From NCBI GenBank assembly GCA_049295655.1, contig JBAQRB010000024.1:3094-67093 (forward strand): a DNA stretch of 64,000 nucleotides. The letters are read 5' to 3'. Every line of letters starts with the position of its first letter. Position 1 is the stretch's first letter. The notes under the pieces are model-generated. The model did not search any database and was not told where the DNA came from. It saw only the letters and a program-made list of their open reading frames with translations. The translations under genes were made by a program, and so were the position numbers. Below, piece by piece: positions 51,924 to 58,922 of the stretch. Origin of the DNA: CAJBIL01 sp049295655. Its GTDB lineage: Bacteria; Pseudomonadota; Gammaproteobacteria; Burkholderiales; Rhodocyclaceae.

Positions 51924-51994
51924 TTCACGATCCTTTGTTGACCCGGCGGCATGAAGGCTTGCTGTTCCCGTTGCCGCTCAAAAACTCCGTATTA

Positions 51995-52006
51995 CAGCAT
52001 ATGCTG
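51995..52006. promoter_or_regulatory. Perfect 12-bp palindrome upstream of nosB
   Basis: CAGCATATGCTG lies 72 nt before the nosB start codon in an otherwise AT-rich gap. On the minus strand it is followed by TAATAC, a possible -10 hexamer. It may be an operator for the nosB promoter. It does not match the FNR-like boxes found at the other nos promoters. Confidence 0.4.
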
Positions 52007-52030
52007 ATTTACTAACTTTCACTGTAGTAC

Positions 52031-52060
52031 AAAGCCCGCCACTGGAAAGTAGCGGGCTTT
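52031..52060. terminator. Hairpin terminator between nosC2 and nosB
   Basis: The arms AAAGCCCGC and GCGGGCTTT pair perfectly over nine bases around a 12-nt loop. A T-run follows on the plus strand (TTTTTT); on the minus strand, the direction of nosC2, the hairpin ends in TTTGTACT. It should end the nosC2 message at least in part, so nosB probably has its own promoter. Confidence 0.65.
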
Positions 52061-52082
52061 TTTACTGCCGAAAACCCCCTGC

Positions 52083-52856
52083 TTACTTTTTCTTTGCGCC
52101 AGCCTTCGGCTTGCACATGTTACCCGGCATGACCAGACTCGCCTGATAAGCCGAAATCGAAACCAGCTGGTTGTTGTCGTATTTCTTGATGATCTTGACC
52201 ATGTCCGGATTGGCGTTACGACGCTTGCCGTCACGAATTTCGGTCATCTGGCGCAGCAGATACTTGTAGTGCTGACCGGCGATCACGGGATAGAACTTTT
52301 CCTTGTTACCCTCGCCGTTGACGCCGTGACACTCCTTGCACTCCTTCTCGTACAGCGCCTTGCCTTCGGCCAGACGCTGAGCGGTATCGGCCGGAGCCTT
52401 CCAGTTCTTGTCGGTATTGTCGAGCGGCTTCATGTCGTAATGGCCGTGATCGATCGGGATGCACAGACCTTCGATGTAAGCCGAAACGTCAGCCAGTTCC
52501 TGCGCATCGGTCAGTGTCGCGGCGAACGGATACATCGTCGGATTGTCGCGCAGTCCGGCGCGAATATCGGCCATCTGCTTGATCAGCACGGTGGTGTGCT
52601 GACCGGCGAGTTGTGGGAAGGTGCCGTCGGTGCGACCGGCGCCGGAAGGCAGGTGGCAGGCGGCGCAGGTTTCATAACCTTCTTCGCCGCGCTTCTTGTC
52701 ACCCTTCTTGGTGAGCGCCTCAATCTTCTCGCCCTCCTGGGCATTCCACTTGTAATCCTTGCCCTCGATACCCTGCTGCTTGGGAGCAGGTGGGGAGGCG
52801 TGGACAGCGCCAACGGCGATCATCGCCAGGGAAACCGCCAGAATCAGTTTTTTCAT
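52083..52856 (-). CDS. nosC2: NosC2-type diheme cytochrome c
   Basis: A 257-residue protein with a signal peptide (MKKLILAVSLAMIAVGAVHA) and two heme c sites: CAACH (64-68), with a first domain of the type PSGAGRTDGTFPQLAGQHTTVLIKQM, and CKECH (173-177), with a second domain of the same kind (YPVIAGQHYKYLLRQMTEI). Both domains resemble the cytochrome c553/c4 group. In clade II clusters NosC1 and NosC2 are the likely electron carriers to NosZ. It has its own FNR-like box about 66 nt upstream of the start and a hairpin downstream. Confidence 0.88.
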   Translation of the reverse strand: MKKLILAVSLAMIAVGAVHASPPAPKQQGIEGKDYKWNAQEGEKIEALTKKGDKKRGEEGYETCAACHLPSGAGRTDGTFPQLAGQHTTVLIKQMADIRAGLRDNPTMYPFAATLTDAQELADVSAYIEGLCIPIDHGHYDMKPLDNTDKNWKAPADTAQRLAEGKALYEKECKECHGVNGEGNKEKFYPVIAGQHYKYLLRQMTEIRDGKRRNANPDMVKIIKKYDNNQLVSISAYQASLVMPGNMCKPKAGAKKK

Positions 52857-52921
52857 TGAAAATCCTTTGCGCGAAGAAAATAAAACACAAAACAGCCTAC
52901 CTGACAGATGCAGCCGTTGCC

Positions 52922-52935
52922 TTGACGTGCATCAA
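52922..52935. promoter_or_regulatory. FNR/DNR-like box upstream of nosC2
   Basis: TTGACGTGCATCAA is a good match to the FNR/DNR consensus TTGAY-N4-RTCAA. Its centre lies about 72 nt before the nosC2 start. With the usual -41.5 placement, transcription would start near 52887, with TAGGCT (52899-52894) as a weak -10. Low-oxygen or nitric-oxide induction is inferred. Confidence 0.7.
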
Positions 52936-52982
52936 GCAGGGCGTCCCACGAAAACAAACCTGACGCCCCGCCCAGACAGGCA

Positions 52983-53291
52983 TTACTTCATCTGCGAGAC
53001 GAACTCAGCGAGGTCCTTGATTTCTGCATCGCTGACAATTTCCATCACGCCTTTCATCGCAGCGCTATTGCCATTGGCACGCGTACCACTCTTGATGTCC
53101 TTCATCTGCTTTTCGATGTAGGCCTTGTTCTGGCCGGCAATCTTCGGATAGTCAGGCATCAGGGTCTTCTTGCCATCCTTGCCGTGACACGCCGTACAGG
53201 TCTTTTCGGCGTACAGCTTGGCGCCATCGGCAGCCAGCGCAGCAGTGGAAGCAAAAGCGGCGAGGGCGATAAAAGCCATTACTTTTTTCAT
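52983..53291 (-). CDS. nosC1: NosC1-type monoheme cytochrome c
   Basis: A 102-residue class I cytochrome c. The signal peptide (MKKVMAFIALAAFASTAALA) is followed by heme site CTACH (32-36) and, further on, a methionine-containing region (LMPDYPKIAGQNKAYIEKQMKDIKSG). The fold is like cytochrome c553/c4 single domains. It is the probable direct electron donor to NosZ or a link to NosC2. The second ATG (53291) is chosen because AAGAAGG lies six bases before it. It is placed 81 nt after nosZ. Confidence 0.88.
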   Translation of the reverse strand: MKKVMAFIALAAFASTAALAADGAKLYAEKTCTACHGKDGKKTLMPDYPKIAGQNKAYIEKQMKDIKSGTRANGNSAAMKGVMEIVSDAEIKDLAEFVSQMK

Positions 53292-53309
53292 GGTCATCCT
53301 TCTTTCATA

Positions 53310-53341
53310 AGAAAACGGGGAGCAGTCTAATCTGCTCCCCG
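53310..53341 (-). terminator. Intrinsic terminator after nosZ
   Basis: The 10-bp arms CGGGGAGCAG and CTGCTCCCCG flank a six-base loop. On the minus strand the hairpin is followed by TTTTC, so it can stop the nosZ message before nosC1. The FNR-like box for nosC1 lies upstream of the hairpin, and the predicted start of nosC1 transcription falls inside it. Confidence 0.7.
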
Positions 53342-53352
53342 CCTTAACAACT

Positions 53353-53366
53353 TTGAGTTACATCAA
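53353..53366. promoter_or_regulatory. FNR/DNR-like box upstream of nosC1
   Basis: TTGAGTTACATCAA differs from the consensus at one position of the left half. It lies only 7 nt after the nosZ coding end and about 62 nt before the nosC1 start codon. With -41.5 spacing, transcription would start near 53318. Confidence 0.6.
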
Positions 53367-53372
53367 GAGGGC

Positions 53373-55670
53373 TTACTTGACCTTCTTGGCACCATTCTGC
53401 TCAAGGAAGGTTTTGGCGCGCAGACCGAGGTCGGCAGTCTTGACCTGGTATTGCCAAATCTGCTCGGTCCAGAGGGCTGCCTGGTTCCAGTCCTTCTTCG
53501 CCGCGGCTTCATCAGCCTTGGCCTTGGCTTCCTTGCCCTTGCTCAGCTGGTCGAATGCATCATCAACCATGTTGACCACATCCGGGAAGTCCTTGTAGTT
53601 GACGCTGGTAATGTAGGCAACGACGGAATCGATGACTGCCTGCGTATCGGCAACCTTCTTCACCTGAGCCTTGTAATCCGCTTCGGTGTAGGTGGTACCG
53701 GCACTTGCCGTCATCTTGGTCGGCTTCCAGCCCTTTGGCTTGACCAGCAGGTAACCCTGCATTTCAAGGTGCAGCGCGGAACAGAATTCCGTGCAGTAGT
53801 ACGGATACACACCTTCCTTGTCAGCCTTGAACTTGACCTGGACGGTCTTGCCCGGCTCAACCGATGCATGCACGTTGTAGGTCGAAACCGTGAAGCCGTG
53901 GGTTTCATCCTGAGCGCGCTCGAGGTTGGTCAGGTTGATCGTGATTTCGTCGCCAACTTCAGCCTCGATGGTTTCCGGGGTGATGTGCGAACGGATCAGC
54001 GTACCGAAGACTTCGATCTTGTTGCCCTTCTTGACCGTCTTCTCTTCACCGGCACGAACCATACCGGCATGCGGCTTGTCCGTACGGCTGTCGGTGCCCA
54101 CCTTGTAGCGAACGCCCGGCTTCAGCTTGGTCGCTTCGATGGCAACCGCGTAGTGCGGCTCACCGAGCGGCAGCGGCATGTCGTACAGCAACTGCATCTT
54201 GTCGTTGCTGATGTCGATCAGCTGGTGGTTCTGCGGATGCAGCGGACCAACCGGAACGAAACGATCGATTGCCAGCTTGTTCAGCGCGACCAGGAAACGG
54301 CCCTTCGGATCCATGGAATCACCTTCCATGGCCATCAGGTGACCGATGTTGTAGTGGACGGAAAGCTTGTCGAGGACCTTGCCTTCACAGTAGTTCCACT
54401 TGGCAACCTGCGAGTCGACGTAGAGCGAGGTGTAGGCAATACACGGCTTCGAGTCGTACTGGGTGTGTAGCGGGCCGAGTCCGAGCTGAACCTGCTTCTC
54501 CAGGGCGTCCTTCATGGCGATCACCGGGATGCCGTAAGGATCCTTCGATTCGAAGTTACCGGCCTTGATGGCAGCCTGGATCTTGTCGAAGGAGTAAACC
54601 GAAACGTGCGTATCGAGCTTGCCGGAAACGACGATGAACTTGCCGTCCGGAGTAACGTCGGCACCGTGCGGCGACTTGGGTTCCGGCACCAGGAAGAGGA
54701 TGCCTTCCTTGATTGCCGTTTCCATCATCAGCACGTTGTGGCCGTTGATTTTCTTGGCCTTGCCGGCAGCGACCAGTTCAGCCGCCTTTTTCCAGTTGAT
54801 CACGTGCAGATAGTCGGTGTCCTTGGCGGAACAACCGGCTTCATACGGCGGACGACCCTTTTCAATGCCGCCGACGTAACGCTCGGAACAGAAGGAGTTG
54901 GTGAACGACCAGCCGTCGGACGGGCCTTTACCGGCATCCGACAAGTCCTGCGAGTAAGGCGGCAGCTCGAGCGAGAACGAATCCTTCGGCTGGATGCGGC
55001 CTTCCTTGCGGTCGAACTTCCAGTAGGTGATGCCGCCGCGGTATTTCTCGTTGAACTCCTCGAGCGGGAAGAACTTCTTGTTCTCCAGCGGCGAGGCGTA
55101 CTGAGCCGCTTCGATGATGTAGTCGGTATTCGGCGTCACGAAGGCGCCGCCGTGCTCGGACTTGAAGATCGGGTTGACGACGATCTGCTTGGTTTCGAAG
55201 TCGCGCAGGTCGATCACGGCGAGGCGCGGGTTGGCCTTGTCGTTGATGAAAAGGAACTGGCCGTCGTACTTGCCCTGCGTTTCGGAAATCGCCGGGTGGT
55301 GCGTATCACCCCAGGTGATGTCTTTACCGTCGATCTTGCCCTGCGCCAGAACGGCCTTCGAGCTTTCGTCGAAGCCATAGCCCTGCCAGGGTTCTGGTGT
55401 AAACACACCGATGTACTTGAGGATGCGCATGGACGGAATGCCGTACACGATCATCTGCCCGGACTGACCGCCCGAGCTGAACACGACGAAATCGTCGCGC
55501 TTGCCGGTCGGCACGTAGGTTTTGGACGCAGCCAGCAGATCCTGCTGCGACAGATTGCGGCGCTTCATCACATCTTGCAGCGATTCGGCCGAATACGCAG
55601 CGCCAGCTGCAGCGAAGCCGAGACCGGCTGCCAGCAGCATGGATGCGGTTTGCTTCATACGGACTTTCAT
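53373..55670 (-). CDS. nosZ: Nitrous oxide reductase, clade II (Sec-type)
   Basis: The 765-residue copper enzyme that reduces N2O to N2 in the periplasm. A Sec signal peptide (MKVRMKQTASMLLAAGLGFAA..., cleavage near Ala28) without twin arginines, and a DTHHP motif (H124-H125) in place of the DVHH of the Tat type, mark clade II. The propeller carries further CuZ histidines (SEHGGAF, SPHGADV, GPLHTQY, NIGHLMA, GEPHYA). The CuA site is C626, C630, H634 and M637 in YCTEFCSALHLEM. A helical tail of about 115 residues without a heme motif follows. The ATG at 55670 with GGGAG upstream is preferred to a TTG eight codons earlier. Confidence 0.96.
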   Translation of the reverse strand: MKVRMKQTASMLLAAGLGFAAAGAAYSAESLQDVMKRRNLSQQDLLAASKTYVPTGKRDDFVVFSSGGQSGQMIVYGIPSMRILKYIGVFTPEPWQGYGFDESSKAVLAQGKIDGKDITWGDTHHPAISETQGKYDGQFLFINDKANPRLAVIDLRDFETKQIVVNPIFKSEHGGAFVTPNTDYIIEAAQYASPLENKKFFPLEEFNEKYRGGITYWKFDRKEGRIQPKDSFSLELPPYSQDLSDAGKGPSDGWSFTNSFCSERYVGGIEKGRPPYEAGCSAKDTDYLHVINWKKAAELVAAGKAKKINGHNVLMMETAIKEGILFLVPEPKSPHGADVTPDGKFIVVSGKLDTHVSVYSFDKIQAAIKAGNFESKDPYGIPVIAMKDALEKQVQLGLGPLHTQYDSKPCIAYTSLYVDSQVAKWNYCEGKVLDKLSVHYNIGHLMAMEGDSMDPKGRFLVALNKLAIDRFVPVGPLHPQNHQLIDISNDKMQLLYDMPLPLGEPHYAVAIEATKLKPGVRYKVGTDSRTDKPHAGMVRAGEEKTVKKGNKIEVFGTLIRSHITPETIEAEVGDEITINLTNLERAQDETHGFTVSTYNVHASVEPGKTVQVKFKADKEGVYPYYCTEFCSALHLEMQGYLLVKPKGWKPTKMTASAGTTYTEADYKAQVKKVADTQAVIDSVVAYITSVNYKDFPDVVNMVDDAFDQLSKGKEAKAKADEAAAKKDWNQAALWTEQIWQYQVKTADLGLRAKTFLEQNGAKKVK

Positions 55671-55740
55671 CTCTATGACTCTCCCGTTGAACAATAAAAA
55701 TTCTTTTTTCCCACCCTCATCACCCTGCGACGAAACGCCA

Positions 55741-55759
55741 CTGCGGCAATATGTCGCAC
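55741..55759. promoter_or_regulatory. 19-bp dyad at the predicted nosZ transcription start
   Basis: CTGCGGC-N5-GTCGCAC forms an imperfect inverted repeat, with arms that match at five of seven positions. It covers the start expected from the FNR-like box (near 55753). A closely related perfect dyad (GTGCGAC-N5-GTCGCAC) lies in front of the thioredoxin-tonB operon at 63893-63911. A repressor operator is inferred. Confidence 0.45.
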
Positions 55760-55787
55760 ATTCTCAGCATAAGGCGCCACCGTTCAT

Positions 55788-55801
55788 TTGACATAGATCA
55801 A
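55788..55801. promoter_or_regulatory. FNR/DNR-like box upstream of nosZ
   Basis: TTGACATAGATCAA matches TTGAY-N4-RTCAA perfectly. It lies 118 nt upstream of the nosZ start codon. A -10-like GAGAAT is found at 55765-55760, as expected for a -41.5 activator site. It could also influence the divergent copper operon that starts at 55938. Confidence 0.75.
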
Positions 55802-55937
55802 GTTTGCCTAATGAACTTCTTCCGACAATGAGCGCCGACCATCGTCCAGGGTTGCAACGATGTCCGCAAAGCCAACAATGGCGGAAGGTTTCGGTCGATA
55901 ATGGACAGCTCGCGCCTTACCTCTACGATATCAAGCC

Positions 55938-56399
55938 ATGACCAAGAAATTGCTGCTCGACATCGCCATCCTGCTCGCACTCGCCGTACTGGGTGTCGCC
56001 GGCTACAAACTCGCGCCGCTTCTCAACCCGAAAACCGATATCACCCTGCCGCTATCGAGTTGCAATCTCGCCGTGCAGTCCTGCCTTACCGCACTCCCGG
56101 ACGGCAGTCAGCTGGAGTTTTCGATTGAACCGCGCCCGATTCCATCACTCAAGCCGCTCAAGCTGCAGGCCACGCTGAGGGGCGGCGAAGCGCACAAGAT
56201 CGAGGTCGATTTCGCCGGCACCGACATGAAGATGGGCTACAACCGTCCGTTGCTTGAAAGCAGCAACGGGCGCTTCAATGGACAGGCTCATCTGCCGGTG
56301 TGCGTTACTGGCAAAATGGAGTGGGATAGCACGGTACTCATAGAAACCGGCAAGGCTCGGATCGCCATTCCGTTCCGCTTCGAAACATTCGGCGAATGA
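55938..56399 (+). CDS. Membrane-anchored periplasmic protein, YtkA/FixH-like
   Basis: A 153-residue protein with an N-terminal membrane anchor (KLLLDIAILLALAVLGVAGY) and a periplasmic domain resembling the YtkA/FixH type. The part with FAGTDMKMGYNRP (Met97, Met99) followed by GRFNGQAHLPVCVTGKMEWDS is typical of that fold. The methionines and cysteines (42, 49, 122) could bind copper. It stands first in an operon with SCO and PCuAC copper chaperones, 10 nt before the former, and is divergent from nosZ. A copper-handling role is inferred from this context only. Confidence 0.7.
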   Translation: MTKKLLLDIAILLALAVLGVAGYKLAPLLNPKTDITLPLSSCNLAVQSCLTALPDGSQLEFSIEPRPIPSLKPLKLQATLRGGEAHKIEVDFAGTDMKMGYNRPLLESSNGRFNGQAHLPVCVTGKMEWDSTVLIETGKARIAIPFRFETFGE

Positions 56400-56409
56400 A
56401 GCCGGCGCG

Positions 56410-57042
56410 ATGAAAACGAAGGCACCCCTGATCGCCTTGATCGCCGCCCTGAGTGCGCTCCTGATCTGGCTCGCCGTATTCTGGGAACCGGTCGCCCCGC
56501 GGACGATCACTCACGGTCCGACGGAGAACCGGCCTCTGCTTGCTGAAGCGCCCAAAGGTGGCGATTTCACGCTGCAGGGAAAAGATGGCTCCGTCGCGCT
56601 CAGGGATTACCGTGGCAAGGTCGTCCTGCTTTATTTTGGTTACACCTTCTGCCCGGATGTCTGCCCGACCTCGCTGTCCCTGATGGCGCAGGCGCTTTCC
56701 GCACTCACCCCGGCCGAACGCGAGCGCGTGCAGGGCATCTTCGTTTCGCTCGACCCCGAGCGCGACACGCTGGAGCGACTGAAGGAATACGCCCCCTTTT
56801 TCCACCCGGCAATCGTCGGCATTACCGGCACGCCCGAGCAACTGGCCGCAGTCGCCGGACAGTACGGCGCCAGCTACATGAAACAAAAGCCCGACAGCAA
56901 AGGTCTGTATGCCGTCGACCACTCGTCGATTACCTACGTAATCGACCCGCAGGGGCAACTCGCAGCCAGCCTGCCGCACGCTTCGACGCCGCAACAGATC
57001 ATCGAGGCCGTACGCCCGCTACTGGCCGGCAGCGGCAAATAA
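56410..57042 (+). CDS. SCO1/SenC-type copper metallochaperone
   Basis: A 210-residue protein with an N-terminal anchor (LIALIAALSALLIWLAVFW) and a thioredoxin-like domain carrying the copper site C81-P-D-V-C85 and, downstream, His171 in AVDHSS. SCO proteins deliver copper to, or reduce the cysteines of, CuA sites. Usually these belong to cytochrome c oxidase, but CuA is also present in NosZ, which is transcribed divergently from this operon. The PCuAC gene follows after 41 nt, the common SCO-PCuAC pairing. Confidence 0.92.
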   Translation: MKTKAPLIALIAALSALLIWLAVFWEPVAPRTITHGPTENRPLLAEAPKGGDFTLQGKDGSVALRDYRGKVVLLYFGYTFCPDVCPTSLSLMAQALSALTPAERERVQGIFVSLDPERDTLERLKEYAPFFHPAIVGITGTPEQLAAVAGQYGASYMKQKPDSKGLYAVDHSSITYVIDPQGQLAASLPHASTPQQIIEAVRPLLAGSGK

Positions 57043-57083
57043 GCCCCCCGCCTTTCCGAACCACTTTCCGAGGACCACCTGCC

Positions 57084-57572
57084 ATGACCATCCGACTTCG
57101 CCGCCTTGTCCTGCTGCTGACGGCAGCGGCCACATCAACGCTCTTGCAAGCAGCCGAGGCCGACATTTCGGTAAGCGATGCCTACGTCCGCATGGCGCCG
57201 CCAGGAACGCCGACCACCGGTGCGTTCATGACCATCAAGAACAGTGGCAGCGCCGATCGCAAGCTGCTCAGGGTCGATAGCCCGATTGCCAAGACCGTCG
57301 AACTGCACAACCACATCAACGACAACGGCGTGATGAAAATGCGCCCGGTCAAGGAAATCGACGTCAAATCCAACGGGCAAGCCGAACTCAAGCCGGGCAG
57401 CTACCACGTGATGCTGATCGACCTGAAGCAGGCGCTGCAGGAGGGCGAGAAAGTGCCGATGACGCTCTCGTTCGATGACGGCAGCACGAAAAACATCGAC
57501 GCACCGGTGAAGAAGCCGCAGGCGATGCTGAAGATGACCGACGATCACAACCACGGCAAGATGAAGCATTGA
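57084..57572 (+). CDS. PCu(A)C periplasmic copper chaperone
   Basis: A 162-residue protein with a signal peptide (about residues 1-23) and a cupredoxin-like domain. The copper motif H-X10-M-X21-H-X-M is present exactly: H75, M86, H108 and M110. The C-terminus is rich in His and Met (KMTDDHNHGKMKH), a second likely metal site. PCuAC proteins pass copper to CuA centres with SCO. It is the last gene of the operon divergent from nosZ. Confidence 0.93.
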   Translation: MTIRLRRLVLLLTAAATSTLLQAAEADISVSDAYVRMAPPGTPTTGAFMTIKNSGSADRKLLRVDSPIAKTVELHNHINDNGVMKMRPVKEIDVKSNGQAELKPGSYHVMLIDLKQALQEGEKVPMTLSFDDGSTKNIDAPVKKPQAMLKMTDDHNHGKMKH

Positions 57573-57606
57573 TTCAGCGTTCCATCAACAGAACCGAAGC
57601 CAGAAG

Positions 57607-57638
57607 AGAAAAAGCGCTCCCGCCTTTTTCAGGCGAGC
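57607..57638 (-). terminator. Terminator after the sialidase-fold gene
   Basis: On the minus strand the sequence GCTCGCCT-GAAAA-AGGCGGGAGC forms a hairpin with one bulge and is followed by GCTTTTTCTC. It lies between the convergent PCuAC gene and the sialidase-fold gene, and its orientation fits the latter. Confidence 0.6.
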
Positions 57639-57690
57639 AGTCCAAATGGCGGGGAACATCAAAAAACCAGCCTTCGCAGCAAAAAAAGCG

Positions 57691-58896
57691 TCAATGCAGC
57701 GGAAAGACGCGCATCCCTTCGTTTGCCGTGTGCCAGAAGGCGTACAGACGTTCACCACGCCACAACGCGCGCGGCTGGTCGGAAGGCCCCGCAGAAACGG
57801 CAAGATCGAGCGAGCGGAAGGTCTTCCCGCCATCCTCGGACAGTTCGGCCTGAAGTTTTGCCTGCGCACCGTCGAACGCTTTCCAGACCACCGCCACGCG
57901 CTTACCGGCAACCGCCAGATCGGCATGCTCGGCACGCGCATCACCCACGGTGCGCTGCCCATCGACAGCCCCTGCCGCGGCATCGGCGCTCAAGCGGCCA
58001 TAAAAGACACGACCTTCGCCATCCTTCTGGTTGAACCACACCGCATGGCGAACCCCATCGCGATCGACGGCCAGCGATGGGCCGTGGTGCGGACAGCCGT
58101 CGATTTTCCAACGGTCGAAGGTGGCGCGCTGCAACATTTCCGGCGAGCCATCCGCCTTGACGCGAACGATGGCGTGATCACGCTCGTTCGGCGCGAAAAC
58201 ATGCCGCCACATGAAAAGCGGCGTGCCATCGGCATCGCTCGCCGAAGTCAGCCGGCAGCATTCGCAGGAATGATCGGCCAGTTTCCTTTCCGGCAGGAAG
58301 CTGCGCCCGCCATCGCTCGAAACGGCGGCGTAGATTGCCGCGCCGCGATACGCCTCCTTGCCGGCCTTGGCTTTCTCCAGATCGCGCTTGTCGATCCAGG
58401 CCAGCAGCACCCGACCATCCCCCGTCACCAGCATCGATTCGAAACGATGCGTGATTTCGGCACGGTCCTGATGCACGGTGATCGGTGCGGAAAAATGTTC
58501 GCCATCCGCCGCGCGTGCCAAGCGTATTTCGCCGGTATTGGGCTTGCTCAACGGCTTGGTCCATGAGACAAGCAGCGCCCCCTCACGCGTAAAAGCGAGT
58601 TTCGGACGATTCTCGCCATCGGCGGAGATCGCCTCGGGCTGCGCGTTGACCACCACCGGCGCCATCCAGCTGGCCCCTTCGTCAGGGCTGCGATAAAGCA
58701 GCAAATGCTCGCCCTGCCTGGCAACCGCATAGAGCTGGCCATCCGGGGCGAACGCGGCAGAAGCGCCGAGCTCGACTCTCGCTTTTTTTGCCTTCGCCAG
58801 CATGGCGGGCGTATCGGCGGACAGAGCCGGCCCCGAAAAAACGAGCAGCACGGTCGCTGCACACAACAAACGACGGGCAATGGAAGAGATGATCAT
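57691..58896 (-). CDS. Secreted sialidase-fold (BNR repeat) protein with Cys/His motifs
   Basis: A 401-residue protein with a signal peptide (MIISSIARRLLCAATVLLVF..., cleavage near LSA-DT) and a six-bladed propeller of the sialidase superfamily. BNR-type Asp boxes are visible (SPDEGASW, SSDGGRSF, SEDGGKTF). Real sialidase activity is unlikely, since the arginine triad cannot be recognised. It carries unusual metal-ligand-like groups, HSCECCRL and DGCPHHGPS. It is the last gene after a TonB-dependent receptor, so it is probably a periplasmic partner in metal or metal-complex handling. The start at 58896 gives the signal peptide; 44 upstream codons are rejected. Confidence 0.75.
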   Translation of the reverse strand: MIISSIARRLLCAATVLLVFSGPALSADTPAMLAKAKKARVELGASAAFAPDGQLYAVARQGEHLLLYRSPDEGASWMAPVVVNAQPEAISADGENRPKLAFTREGALLVSWTKPLSKPNTGEIRLARAADGEHFSAPITVHQDRAEITHRFESMLVTGDGRVLLAWIDKRDLEKAKAGKEAYRGAAIYAAVSSDGGRSFLPERKLADHSCECCRLTSASDADGTPLFMWRHVFAPNERDHAIVRVKADGSPEMLQRATFDRWKIDGCPHHGPSLAVDRDGVRHAVWFNQKDGEGRVFYGRLSADAAAGAVDGQRTVGDARAEHADLAVAGKRVAVVWKAFDGAQAKLQAELSEDGGKTFRSLDLAVSAGPSDQPRALWRGERLYAFWHTANEGMRVFPLH

Positions 58897-58922
58897 CGGG
58901 CTTCCCGGGCGCAATGCGCGTG

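Noticed and set aside
52939..52968. GGGCGTC...GACGCCC hairpin after nosC1 considered as an intrinsic terminator
   Set aside because: The stem is only seven bases with a 16-nt loop and no T-run follows in the direction of nosC1, so a terminator call is not supported.
57691..58896. Functional sialidase
   Set aside because: BNR Asp boxes show only the fold. The arginine triad and catalytic Tyr/Glu could not be recognised, and the gene context is metal uptake rather than glycan use.
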